Positions 8,201 through 15,291 of a stretch of 64,000 nucleotides of DNA are shown piece after piece. Position 1 is the stretch's first letter. Every line of letters starts with the position of its first letter. Origin of the DNA: Pseudomonas putida S13.1.2 (GTDB lineage Bacteria; Pseudomonadota; Gammaproteobacteria; Pseudomonadales; Pseudomonadaceae). The DNA is taken from the NCBI RefSeq assembly GCF_000498395.2, contig NZ_CP010979.1:6292001-6356000 (forward strand). Reading direction: 5' to 3'. The translations under genes and the position numbers were made by a program. The notes under the pieces are model-generated. The model did not search any database and was not told the DNA's origin. It saw nothing but the letters and a program-made list of their open reading frames with translations.

Positions 8201-9358
8201 CCGTTGGGCCAGGTGCCTGACCTTTCGGGCTTGCGCCACTTGCGTGAGGTATCGCTGCGCGCTACCGGGCTGCAAACCTTGGCAGACGAAGACATGATGC
8301 CCTGGCGCGGCCTGGTGGACATGCGTGAGAACCAGATTCGCCAGGTCAACGGGCACCTGCGCACACTGGGCGCGCGACTGCAGCGCCTGTCGCTGCATGA
8401 CAACCCTCTGGACGAGGCGAGCGAGGCGTCGATTGCCAGCAGCCTCAGTGACTCGCCGGTCCACCGCAGCAGCTCCTACCATCACGCCATTGCTGATGTT
8501 GGCGCGTTTGAGGAATGGTTGGGAAGTGCTACCGAGGCGGTACGCACCCGGCGCATGCACATCTGGACCCAGCTGAGCGAGGAGCCGCAGTCGGCAGACC
8601 TGTTTCGTTTTCTAGCAGATTTCGCCAGCTCCGACGACTTCCTCGACCACCCGCGTTATTACCGGGCAAGGGTATGGCGGATTCTGGAACTGTGCACGGA
8701 CAACACTGACGTGCGCGAAGCCGTGTTCTGGCAGACCCAGGGGCGCCGGACCTGTGAGGACCGGCTGCTGCTGATCCTCAGTCAGCTGGAAGTCAGGGCG
8801 CACATTGCCCTGAATTCGACAGGTGATGGTTCAGTCATGCAGGCGGAGCAGACCTTGTTGCGCCTGGGGCGTTCGCTGTATCGCCTGGATCAGGTGGACA
8901 GCATTGCCGCCCGACATATTCAGGACCTTCGCAGGGACCCGTATGCTGCCGTGGATGATATTGAGGTGTACCTCGCCTACCGCGTCAACCTGGCTGACCG
9001 GCTTGGGCTGCCGGCGCAACCCGGGCACATGAACTACCCCGAACACAGCCGTGTCACGGCAACCCAGGCAAGGCGTGCGGGGGCTCAAGTGCTGGCTGGA
9101 GAGAACATCGAGGTGCTCAGCCGCGCACTGGCTGAGCGCGATTTCTGGCATGAGTATGTGCGCAATCGTTCCCCTGAACGCTTCGAGGCGCTGGCAGCGC
9201 CCTTTCATGAGCAGCTGGAGCAGGCCGAGCGCGAGACTGGGGCAGCGGGTGAGCAGCACTATCTGGAACGCGCCGCGGCTTTGATGGCGTCGCTCAATGC
9301 CCAGGAACGCGCACTGTACCTGGAGCTGGCCCGGGAGGCGTACCAGCGGGAAGCCTGA
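5231..9358 (+). CDS. LRR protein with dermonecrotic-toxin-like N region and NEL-type E3 ubiquitin ligase domain
   Basis: A 1375-residue protein starting at GTG 5231 with GGAG eight bases upstream. Residues from about 240 to 350 resemble the DUF6543 dermonecrotic-toxin-like region (for example LEGIISWIPQDPQRPVARHA). A hydrophobic stretch lies near residues 395-465. Leucine-rich repeats run from about 900 to 1065 (repeats such as LRELDLRNNQLTRLPVGLE). The C-terminal part carries RRTCEDRLLLILSQLE, matching the catalytic CxD motif of NEL ubiquitin ligases (IpaH/SspH family), with Cys1175 and Asp1177. NEL enzymes ubiquitinate eukaryotic proteins, so this is probably an effector for interaction with plants, protists or other hosts. 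No signal peptide or secretion gene is visible nearby. It stands alone, divergent from aatJ and convergent with glpD. Confidence 0.8.
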   Translation: MSVIPIPSDSVDAFIARQMAAWLKTADADLLLTLHRALRTQQAAAERVKNRLASIPSLEAFATQLLEPALRAEGVADVDVRSMQVYIEDDVPMPSAAPRLHTPWRTVYSVQPLLTAALHNFHEADTVPSLLRRAHLLDAQGRTLALTYEAFARCCRQLDIGGQYQQKLRAQLFPKSRPPTPENLVREAVQRMLEESLRAKMDVAVRMARIKSELDEVDYLRLLPVVAAKPVVPAVTGVVTPRQLYLLGKRIHGVVTLEVREHADGPLEGIISWIPQDPQRPVARHASWDALYRWLAKRLRAPHYRSFFRRFIRERDRPTFIATLERLIEASHGQAPAVLDGRNFAIETPLFVYMRGLQVDKMLDDARVLAVPTADETAMERHQRLEALKSAGLDTLNLAALFIPILGEVMFAVAAVDVVSEVYKGYADWRIGDRQGALDHLMGVAQNLAAGAVVGAVHAGVGRALERVPFVDALRPVHEGEGRARLAHWPPSAHYLDGGGALLRRFDGAFALTSDQRAETLLRITGFDQDQLRHLHLQGKPAPARLRDAHERYELHASEPRLQGRAFERELAAGQSTASAAGALLIKVFPGLSVRGAEEIIASANGAQIKALLESGRVPLAMAERARWYLRESRVDRALMGFEHEGAVNADTQRLVLEWIAHRAPWPASVRIELRLGEAGGRLVAASGDVNATDLRTIIHTEQGYQLADAHAPVLGQGLLPCLIHTLDEGQRAMLGGRQLTAHELGDRVARLASADRERTAKLMGLAPVAERYSPPQRIDSRVGYALSGGGESSRRAIRSGIHDIFPTLTDAQLDAYLRDLADRGVGLWDHLSQLQRQLHGLREALDTWQRQRVSFMDGLRRQRVVNQIRRTWRRKTAGLAGDDFSLHIDGEEVGSLPSLPAGIEFGHVRRLTLRNMGLEQIDEDFLRRFTHLRELDLRNNQLTRLPVGLERLTELRSLRLAGNQIIVDTPGSQRLASLSLLQVLDLNYNPLGQVPDLSGLRHLREVSLRATGLQTLADEDMMPWRGLVDMRENQIRQVNGHLRTLGARLQRLSLHDNPLDEASEASIASSLSDSPVHRSSSYHHAIADVGAFEEWLGSATEAVRTRRMHIWTQLSEEPQSADLFRFLADFASSDDFLDHPRYYRARVWRILELCTDNTDVREAVFWQTQGRRTCEDRLLLILSQLEVRAHIALNSTGDGSVMQAEQTLLRLGRSLYRLDQVDSIAARHIQDLRRDPYAAVDDIEVYLAYRVNLADRLGLPAQPGHMNYPEHSRVTATQARRAGAQVLAGENIEVLSRALAERDFWHEYVRNRSPERFEALAAPFHEQLEQAERETGAAGEQHYLERAAALMASLNAQERALYLELAREAYQREA

Positions 9359-9362
9359 GGGC

Positions 9363-9383
9363 GGCGACCGCATGGCGGTCGCC
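9363..9383. terminator. Hairpin between the convergent LRR gene and glpD
   Basis: Nine-base perfect stem GGCGACCGC / GCGGTCGCC around ATG in the 33-base gap between two converging genes. No T-run is present, so termination strength is uncertain. Confidence 0.5.
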
Positions 9384-9391
9384 CCGCAGGT

Positions 9392-10921
9392 TCAGGCGGC
9401 GTTGCTGCGGGCGTCGCCTTGAGCCAGGTAATCGGCCAGCGCCCGCTGCTCGCTGGGGCTGGTGAACAGGCCGAGTTTGCTGCGCCGCCACAGGATGTCC
9501 TGGGCGGTGACGGCCCATTCGGTTGCGCGCAGGTAGTCGACTTCGCGGGTGAACAAGCCACCACCCATGGCCTGGCCCAGGTCTTCCGGGCCCTGTGCGC
9601 CGTCCAGCAGTTGCCAGGTGCGGCTGCCATAGGTCACCGCCCAACGTTTGGCGATGTCCACTGCCAGCCATTGATGCCGTGCCAGCAGCGCTTCGACCAA
9701 TGCCTGGGGCGTGCTCATGTCTTCACCGCCGGGCAATGGTGCGTCGGCAGTCCAGCTTTTGCCCATCTCGCTGAAGAACGGCTTGAGTTCGCTCATGGCC
9801 GACTCCGCCAGCTTGCGGTAGGTGGTCAGCTTGCCGCCAAACACCGACAGCAATGGCGCCTCGCCAGACGCTGCGCTAAGCGCAAGGGTATAGTCACGGG
9901 TGACGGCAGACGGGTTGTCTGATTCATCGTTGCACAGCGGGCGCACGCCGGAGTAGGTGTGCAGGATATCGCCGTGGCTGAGTTGATGGTTGAAGTGCGC
10001 GTTGACCACCTTCAACAGGTAGTCGGTTTCCTGTTCGGTGATCGCCACCTTGGCAGGGTCGCCGCTGTACTCGCGGTCGGTGGTGCCTATCAGGGTGAAG
10101 CGGTCCAGGTAAGGGATGCAGAAGACGATGCGCTGGTCTTCGTTCTGCAGGATGAAGGCATGTTCCCCTTCGTACAGGCGCGGCACGATGATGTGGCTGC
10201 CCTGGATCAGGCGGATGCCGTACGGCGCATCGAGCTTGAGGTCGTCCTTGATGAAACTGGCAACCCATGGGCCAGCGGCGTTGACCAGTGCCCGGGCGCG
10301 AATGCTCTGCAGGCTGCCATCGGCATGCTGCAACTCGACCTGCCACACGCCGTCCACGCGCTCTGCGCGCAGGCAGCGGGTGCGGGTATGGATGTGCGCG
10401 CCGTGCTCACGGGCGGCCATGGCATTGAGCACCACCAGCCGCGCATCGTCCACCGCGCAGTCGGCGTATTCGAAACCGCGCGTGATCGCCGGCTTGAGCG
10501 GGTAACCCGGGCCGAAGCGCAGGCTGCGCGAGGCACCCAGGCGCTTGCGTTTGCCCAGGTGGTCATACAGGAACAGGCCGGCGCGGATCATCCAGGCCGG
10601 GCGAAGGTGTGGGCGATGTGGCAGGACGAAACGCATCGGTCTGACGATGTGCGGCGCCTTCGCCAGCAGTACCTCACGCTCAGCCAAGGCTTCGCGTACC
10701 AGGCGGAACTCGTAGTGTTCCAGGTAGCGCAGGCCACCGTGAATCAGCTTGCTGCTGGCCGATGAGGTGTGCTGGGCCAAGTCGTCCTTTTCGCACAGGA
10801 ACACCTTCAGGCCGCGCCCGGCAGCGTCGGCAGCGATGCCCACGCCATTGATGCCACCGCCGATCACGGCGAGGTCATAGCAGTCGGCGAATGGTGGCTG
10901 GGACGAAACGGGCTGGGTCAC
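9392..10921 (-). CDS. glpD: Aerobic glycerol-3-phosphate dehydrogenase
   Basis: Membrane-associated FAD enzyme that oxidises glycerol-3-phosphate to dihydroxyacetone phosphate and passes electrons to quinone. With the GTG start at 10921 it is 509 residues, close to other GlpD proteins. That start follows a perfect AGGAGG at eight-base spacing. An upstream ATG at 10963 lies inside the operator region and has no ribosome-binding site. The FAD Rossmann motif VIGGGINGVGIAAD is near residues 19-32, and LIHGGLRYLEHYEF is typical of the family. It is the last gene of the glp cluster, with its own promoter and two GlpR-like operators. Confidence 0.96.
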   Translation of the reverse strand: MTQPVSSQPPFADCYDLAVIGGGINGVGIAADAAGRGLKVFLCEKDDLAQHTSSASSKLIHGGLRYLEHYEFRLVREALAEREVLLAKAPHIVRPMRFVLPHRPHLRPAWMIRAGLFLYDHLGKRKRLGASRSLRFGPGYPLKPAITRGFEYADCAVDDARLVVLNAMAAREHGAHIHTRTRCLRAERVDGVWQVELQHADGSLQSIRARALVNAAGPWVASFIKDDLKLDAPYGIRLIQGSHIIVPRLYEGEHAFILQNEDQRIVFCIPYLDRFTLIGTTDREYSGDPAKVAITEQETDYLLKVVNAHFNHQLSHGDILHTYSGVRPLCNDESDNPSAVTRDYTLALSAASGEAPLLSVFGGKLTTYRKLAESAMSELKPFFSEMGKSWTADAPLPGGEDMSTPQALVEALLARHQWLAVDIAKRWAVTYGSRTWQLLDGAQGPEDLGQAMGGGLFTREVDYLRATEWAVTAQDILWRRSKLGLFTSPSEQRALADYLAQGDARSNAA

Positions 10922-10929
10922 GGGCAAGG

Positions 10930-10935
10930 CCTCCT
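10930..10935 (-). promoter_or_regulatory. glpD ribosome-binding site that fixes a GTG start
   Basis: AGGAGG on the minus strand, eight bases before GTG at 10921. It decides against the longer ATG-initiated frame. Confidence 0.85.
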
Positions 10936-10941
10936 GGGGGC

Positions 10942-10962
10942 TGTTCACATCGAAAGTGAACA
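10942..10962. promoter_or_regulatory. GlpR-like operator, glpD proximal
   Basis: Perfect seven-base inverted repeat TGTTCAC / GTGAACA with a seven-base spacer, in the predicted glpD leader. The half-sites resemble the TGTTCG half-site of GlpR operators. Confidence 0.6.
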
Positions 10963-10965
10963 TTG

Positions 10966-10983
10966 ATGTTCGTTTACGAAAAT
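10966..10983. promoter_or_regulatory. GlpR operator upstream of glpD
   Basis: ATGTTCG-TTTA-CGAAAAT differs from the ideal palindrome at one position and matches the E. coli GlpR operator consensus (ATGTTCG..CGAACAT). It lies downstream of the predicted promoter, where binding would block transcription. A further palindrome ATTTTCGAAAAT at 11056-11067 lies just upstream of the -35 box. Confidence 0.75.
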
Positions 10984-11017
10984 ACTAGCGCAACAGAACG
11001 CCCGTCGCCAGCCAGTC

Positions 11018-11045
11018 TTTATAGAAAAAACTGATCAAATGACAA
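11018..11045 (-). promoter_or_regulatory. Predicted sigma70 promoter of glpD
   Basis: Minus strand: -35 TTGTCA (11040-11045), 16-base spacer, -10 TATAAA (11018-11023). It is flanked by GlpR-like palindromes. Confidence 0.6.
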
Positions 11046-11133
11046 TAAAGTGAACATTTTCGAAAATTTCGGCTGTGCGGTCTGAGGTTTGTGGGTGCAT
11101 GCCACAAATGTTGCGGCAAGCCCCCGCCAGCCC

Positions 11134-11889
11134 TCAAACCACTTCGAGGCGGATTTTGTACTGGTTCAGCAGCTGAGTGAGGGTGGGGGTAGGCGCCTGG
11201 TCGGTCACCAGGCAGTCGACCAGGCTGATCGAGCCCAGGCGCACCATGGCGTTGCGCCCGAACTTGCTGGAGTCGGCGGCAAGGATCACTTGCCGGGCAT
11301 TGGCGATGATCGCCTGGGATACCCGCACTTCCTGGTAGTCGAAGTCGAGCAGGCTGCCGTCCTCGTCGATGCCGCTGATACCCACCAGGGCGAAATCGAC
11401 CTTGAACTGGTTGATGAAGTCGACACTGGCCTGGCCGACCACTCCACCATCCCGGCGCACCGTGCCACCCGCCACCAGCACTTCGAAATCGTCCTTGGCC
11501 GCCAGGATCGCCGCCACGTGCAGGTTGTTGGTAATGACTTTCAGGTGGTTGTGGTTGAGCAGTGCGCGGGCGATGGATTCGGTGGTGGTGCCGATGTTGA
11601 TGAACACCGAGGCATTGTCGGGAATCTGCCGGGCCACGGCGTCGGCGATACGCTGCTTTTCATCGCGCATCTGGTCGGCACGCATGGCGTAGGCAGTGTT
11701 CTCGATGCTCGAGTCATACGCCGCGCCACCATGGTAACGGCGCAGCAGGTTGAGCTCGGCAAGCTGGTTGATATCTCGACGGATGGTCTGCGGCGTAACG
11801 ACGAACAGCTGCGCCATTTCTTCGATACTGACGTAACCGCGCTCGCGCACCAGTTCGAGGATTTGTTGTTGGCGGGGGGGCAGATTCAT
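11134..11889 (-). CDS. glpR: Glycerol-3-phosphate regulon repressor (DeoR family)
   Basis: 251-residue DeoR-family repressor. The N-terminal helix-turn-helix includes GYVSIEEMAQLFVVTPQTIRR, and the C-terminal DeoRC sensor domain is expected to bind glycerol-3-phosphate. I use the ATG at 11889, preceded by AAGGA at good spacing, not the ATG 12 codons upstream. It lies between glpK and glpD. The palindromes before glpD and glpF are its likely targets, so glycerol-3-phosphate made by GlpK would relieve repression. Confidence 0.94.
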   Translation of the reverse strand: MNLPPRQQQILELVRERGYVSIEEMAQLFVVTPQTIRRDINQLAELNLLRRYHGGAAYDSSIENTAYAMRADQMRDEKQRIADAVARQIPDNASVFINIGTTTESIARALLNHNHLKVITNNLHVAAILAAKDDFEVLVAGGTVRRDGGVVGQASVDFINQFKVDFALVGISGIDEDGSLLDFDYQEVRVSQAIIANARQVILAADSSKFGRNAMVRLGSISLVDCLVTDQAPTPTLTQLLNQYKIRLEVV

Positions 11890-11960
11890 GGGCGGTCCTT
11901 TGGGGCAGCCGGACAAATTCTGCAATGATGCCGTAGGAAGGGGATGACGGCCAGTGGACG

Positions 11961-11985
11961 ATTGGGGCCGCGTGGCGGCCCCGAT
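11961..11985 (-). terminator. Hairpin after glpK
   Basis: An 11-base stem with one G-T pair (core GGGGCCGC / GCGGCCCC, loop GTG) lies six bases after the glpK stop. No strong T-run follows, so it may only partly separate glpFK from glpR. Confidence 0.5.
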
Positions 11986-11990
11986 GTGCT

Positions 11991-13490
11991 TTACGCCTCG
12001 TGATCTTCCCAGTCACGGGTACGTTCGACGGCTTTCTTCCAGCCGGCGTACAGCTTCTCTTTTTGCGTTTCATCCAGCTGCGGGCTGAACTCGCGCTCGA
12101 TGATTGCCTTGTCGCGCAATTCGTCCAGGCCGCTCCAGAAGCCGCAGGCCAGGCCGGCCAGGTAGGCGGCGCCCAAGGCCGTGGTTTCGCGCATTTGCGG
12201 GCGCTCTACGCACGTACCGAGGATGTCGGCCTGGAACTGCATGAGGAAGTTGTTGGCCACCGCGCCACCGTCCACACGCAGTTCGGACAGGCGCTGGCCG
12301 CAGTCCTGCTGCATGGCATCGAGCACGTCGCGGGTCTGGTAGGCGATCGACTCCAGTGCGGCGCGGATGATGTGGTCCACTTTCACGCCACGGGTCAGGC
12401 CGAACAGCGCACCACGGGCGTACGGGTCCCAGTACGGTGCACCCAGGCCGGTGAAGGCCGGTACCAGGTAGACGCCGTTGCTGTCCTTGACCTTGCTGGC
12501 GAAGTATTCGGTATCCAGGGCGTCGTTGACGATCTTCAGTTCGTCACGCAGCCACTGCACGGTGGAACCCCCGTTGAACACCGCGCCTTCCAGCGCATAG
12601 GCCACCTCGCCGCGCGGGCCGCAGGCGATGGTGGTGAGCAGGCCGTGGGACGACTTGACCGCCTGTGCGCCGGTGTTCATCAGCAGGAAGCAGCCAGTGC
12701 CATAGGTATTCTTGGCCTGGCCCGGCTCCACGCACATCTGGCCGAACAGCGCCGACTGTTGGTCACCGGCAATACCGGCGATGGCAATGCCGCTCTTGGT
12801 GTGGCCGTACACTTCGGAAGAAGGACGAACCTCGGGCAGCATCTGCCGCGGGATGCCGAGGATCTCCAGCAGCTTGTCGTCCCACTGCAGGCTATGGATG
12901 TTGAACATCAGCGTGCGCGAGGCATTGGTGTAGTCGGTGACGTGCACCTTGCCGCCCGAGAACTTCCAGATCAGCCAGGTATCGATGGTGCCGAACAACA
13001 GTTCGCCACGTTCGGCGCGTTCGCGGGCGCCCTCGACGTTGTCGAGGATCCACTTCAGTTTGGTGCCGGAGAAGTAAGGGTCGGTGACCAGGCCGGTGGT
13101 GTCGCGAATATAGTCTTCATGGCCGTCGCGCTTGAGCTGGGCGCAGATCTCGGTGCTGCGGCGGCACTGCCAGACGATGGCGTTGTAGACCGGGCGGCCG
13201 GTTTCCTTGTCCCACACCACGGTGGTTTCGCGTTGGTTGGTGATGCCGATTGCGGCTACCTGGGCATGACTGATGCCTGCCTGTGCCAAGGCCTCGACCA
13301 TGGTCGCGCTCTGCGTGGCGAAGATCTCCATCGGGTCGTGCTCGACCCAGCCCGCTTGCGGATAGTGCTGGGCGAACTCGCGCTGGGAGGTGCCCACCAC
13401 ATTGGCGTCGCGGTCGAAAATGATGGCACGCGAACTGGTGGTGCCCTGGTCCAGGGCGATGATGTAGTTCTTGTCCTGGGTGTCTGTCAT
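11991..13490 (-). CDS. glpK: Glycerol kinase
   Basis: 499-residue FGGY-family kinase that phosphorylates glycerol with ATP to glycerol-3-phosphate. The N-terminal ATPase motif ALDQGTTSSRAIIFD and the C-terminal signature region LRVDGGAVANNFLMQFQADI are clear, and length is typical. It lies 51 bases after glpF, consistent with co-transcription of the facilitator and the kinase that traps glycerol in the cell. Confidence 0.97.
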   Translation of the reverse strand: MTDTQDKNYIIALDQGTTSSRAIIFDRDANVVGTSQREFAQHYPQAGWVEHDPMEIFATQSATMVEALAQAGISHAQVAAIGITNQRETTVVWDKETGRPVYNAIVWQCRRSTEICAQLKRDGHEDYIRDTTGLVTDPYFSGTKLKWILDNVEGARERAERGELLFGTIDTWLIWKFSGGKVHVTDYTNASRTLMFNIHSLQWDDKLLEILGIPRQMLPEVRPSSEVYGHTKSGIAIAGIAGDQQSALFGQMCVEPGQAKNTYGTGCFLLMNTGAQAVKSSHGLLTTIACGPRGEVAYALEGAVFNGGSTVQWLRDELKIVNDALDTEYFASKVKDSNGVYLVPAFTGLGAPYWDPYARGALFGLTRGVKVDHIIRAALESIAYQTRDVLDAMQQDCGQRLSELRVDGGAVANNFLMQFQADILGTCVERPQMRETTALGAAYLAGLACGFWSGLDELRDKAIIEREFSPQLDETQKEKLYAGWKKAVERTRDWEDHEA

Positions 13491-13541
13491 GGTCGTAGGC
13501 CTTGCAAGAATAGGAGGTCAGGGCTGGGCGGGTTGCCGGCA

Positions 13542-14393
13542 TCAATTGGCTTGAGTATCGCCCTGGCGATTGTCATTTGTCTCAGGGTTCGCGGCACTTG
13601 CCATTGGCAAGTTGCGGGCAATCAGGCCGCGATAGGTCGCGGCACCCAGGCAGGCGCCAAGGATCGGTGCGAACACCGGAACCAGGAAATACGGTATATC
13701 CCGACCGCCAGTGAAGGCGATTTCACCCCAACCGGCCAGGAAGGTCATGAGTTTTGGCCCGAAATCGCGGGCAGGGTTCATGGCAAAACCGGTCAGCGGG
13801 CCCATGGCGCTGCCGATCACCGCGATCAGCAGGCCGATCAGCAGCGGGGCCATGGCGCCGCGTGGCAGGCCGTTGTTGTCGTCGGTCAGGGCCATGATCA
13901 CGGCCATCAGGATAGCCGTGATGACGACTTCAACCAGGAATGCCTGGCCGATTGACAGCGACGGGTGTGGGTAGGTGGAGAACACCGAGGCCAGCTCCAG
14001 GCTGGCTTCGCTACCGCGCAACATGGCGTGGGCCTGTTCGAAATCGAAGAACAGGTTGCTGTACAGGGTGTACACCAGCGCCGCGCCACAGAACGCGCCG
14101 CATACCTGGGCCAGCATGTAGAAGGGCAGCTTGCGCTTGTCGAAACCCGCGAACAGGGTGAGGGCTATGCTCACCGCCGGGTTCAGGTGCGCGCCGGAAA
14201 TGCCGGCGGTGAGGTAGATCGCCATGCTCACGCCAACACCCCAGATGATGCTGATCTCCCACAGGCCGAAGCTGGCGCCGGCGACCTTGAGTGCGGCAAC
14301 GCAGCCGGTGCCGAAGAAGATGAGCAGGGCAGTGCCGAGAAACTCGGCCAGGCATTGGCTGGACAGCGTGGGTTGGCGTAGAGCAGTCGTCAT
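13542..14393 (-). CDS. glpF: Glycerol uptake facilitator (aquaglyceroporin)
   Basis: 283-residue MIP-family channel. Both pore NPA boxes are present (GAHLNPAVS and FAMNPARDFG), and the Asp after the second NPAR is the glycerol-selective type. The open frame extends further upstream, but the ATG at 14393 follows GAGG at normal spacing and begins the conserved N-terminus. First gene of glpFK, preceded by a sigma70-like promoter overlapped by a GlpR-like operator. Confidence 0.96.
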   Translation of the reverse strand: MTTALRQPTLSSQCLAEFLGTALLIFFGTGCVAALKVAGASFGLWEISIIWGVGVSMAIYLTAGISGAHLNPAVSIALTLFAGFDKRKLPFYMLAQVCGAFCGAALVYTLYSNLFFDFEQAHAMLRGSEASLELASVFSTYPHPSLSIGQAFLVEVVITAILMAVIMALTDDNNGLPRGAMAPLLIGLLIAVIGSAMGPLTGFAMNPARDFGPKLMTFLAGWGEIAFTGGRDIPYFLVPVFAPILGACLGAATYRGLIARNLPMASAANPETNDNRQGDTQAN

Positions 14394-14504
14394 GTATGAC
14401 CTCGTTTTTTTTGTTGTGAGGCGCGTGGCGCTCGACAGCAAAGCCCGGTGTCGATCCCCATTGACCCCGGGCAAGTACAGGAAGCGCACCTTAAAAGTGC
14501 GCCA

Positions 14505-14523
14505 TTTGTTCAGAAGCGAAAAA
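14505..14523. promoter_or_regulatory. GlpR-like operator upstream of glpF
   Basis: TTTGTTC-AGAAG-CGAAAAA, an imperfect palindrome aligned with the GlpR consensus half-sites, abutting the predicted -10 box of glpF. Confidence 0.55.
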
Positions 14524-14549
14524 ATATAGACAAGAAACGCTGATGTCAA
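14523..14549 (-). promoter_or_regulatory. Predicted sigma70 promoter of glpF
   Basis: Minus strand: a perfect -35 TTGACA (14544-14549) and -10 TATATT (14523-14528) with a short 15-base spacer; an alternative -10 TATTTT gives 17. The rest of the 14394-14697 gap shows a second inverted repeat (CGACCA / TGGTCG near 14565-14585) and no gene. Confidence 0.55.
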
Positions 14550-14697
14550 AGGTCGAAAGTGAACGACCAGTCACGAAATGGTCGCTAAAATCGGCTGCGG
14601 ATCCCCGTACTAGAGGTGCGCGATTGCGGTGCGCTGGCTGGGTTGTGGGATTTGTCCTAAAGTAGCCGCCGAGCCGTCCCCAGACCGGAGCCTTTGC

Positions 14698-15168
14698 ATG
14701 ACCCCCGCCCTAGACCTGTTGAAGAAGCATCGCGCCGACCACCGTGTGCACAGCTATGAGCATGACCCCAAGTCGGCGTCTTACGGTCTGGAGGCGGCTG
14801 AAAAGCTCGGGCTCGACCCGCAGCAGGTGTTCAAGACCTTGCTGGCCAGCAGCGAGAAAGGGGAGTTGCTGGTGGCGGTGGTGCCTGTGGTGGGCACCCT
14901 GGACCTCAAGGCCCTGGCCCATGCTGCCGGGGTAAAGAAATGCGAGATGGCAGACCCGGCGGCGGCGCAGCGGGCTACGGGTTATCTGGTAGGTGGTATC
15001 AGTCCGTTGGGGCAGAAGAAGCGCCTGCGTACGTTCATTGACGAATCAGCGCAGAATTTTGCAACCATCCATGTCAGTGCTGGGCGGCGTGGGCTGGAAG
15101 TGGAGTTGGCGGCGGCGGTGCTGGCCGAGCATACCCAGGGCAAGTTTGCCGGGATCGGCAGAGGTTGA
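14698..15168 (+). CDS. YbaK/EbsC-type aminoacyl-tRNA deacylase
   Basis: 156-residue member of the YbaK/ProX family, which hydrolyses mischarged aminoacyl-tRNAs such as Cys-tRNA(Pro). Start ATG 14698 follows GGAG at seven bases; an in-frame ATG at 14629 lacks a ribosome site. Family features are the Lys in DPQQVFKTLLAS and the loop GYLVGGISPLGQKKRL. It stands alone between the divergent glp genes and a REP pair. A second trans-editing protein (AlaX type) occurs at 49 kb. Confidence 0.88.
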   Translation: MTPALDLLKKHRADHRVHSYEHDPKSASYGLEAAEKLGLDPQQVFKTLLASSEKGELLVAVVPVVGTLDLKALAHAAGVKKCEMADPAAAQRATGYLVGGISPLGQKKRLRTFIDESAQNFATIHVSAGRRGLEVELAAAVLAEHTQGKFAGIGRG

Positions 15169-15189
15169 GCACACCGGGGCTGCTGTGCA

Positions 15190-15265
15190 GCCCTTCGCGG
15201 GCTTGCCCGCTCCCACAGGGATATTTGAGGCGAAACCTGTGGGAGCGGGCAAGCCCGCGAAGGGC
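15190..15265. repeat. REP pair, perfect 30-base inverted repeat
   Basis: Arms 15190-15219 and 15236-15265 are perfectly complementary and contain the REP core CGCGGGCTTGCCCGCTCCCA. It fills the gap between convergent genes and may act as a transcript 3' end. Confidence 0.88.
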
Positions 15266-15291
15266 CGCAAAGCGGCCCCAAGGATCTGGTT

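Noticed and set aside
12000..13955. 651-codon open frame on the plus strand
   Set aside because: It lies entirely antisense to glpK and glpF, which are unmistakable; long shadow frames are expected in G+C-rich DNA.
15190..15265. Insertion-sequence terminal repeats
   Set aside because: No transposase lies between or beside the arms; the cores match REP elements.
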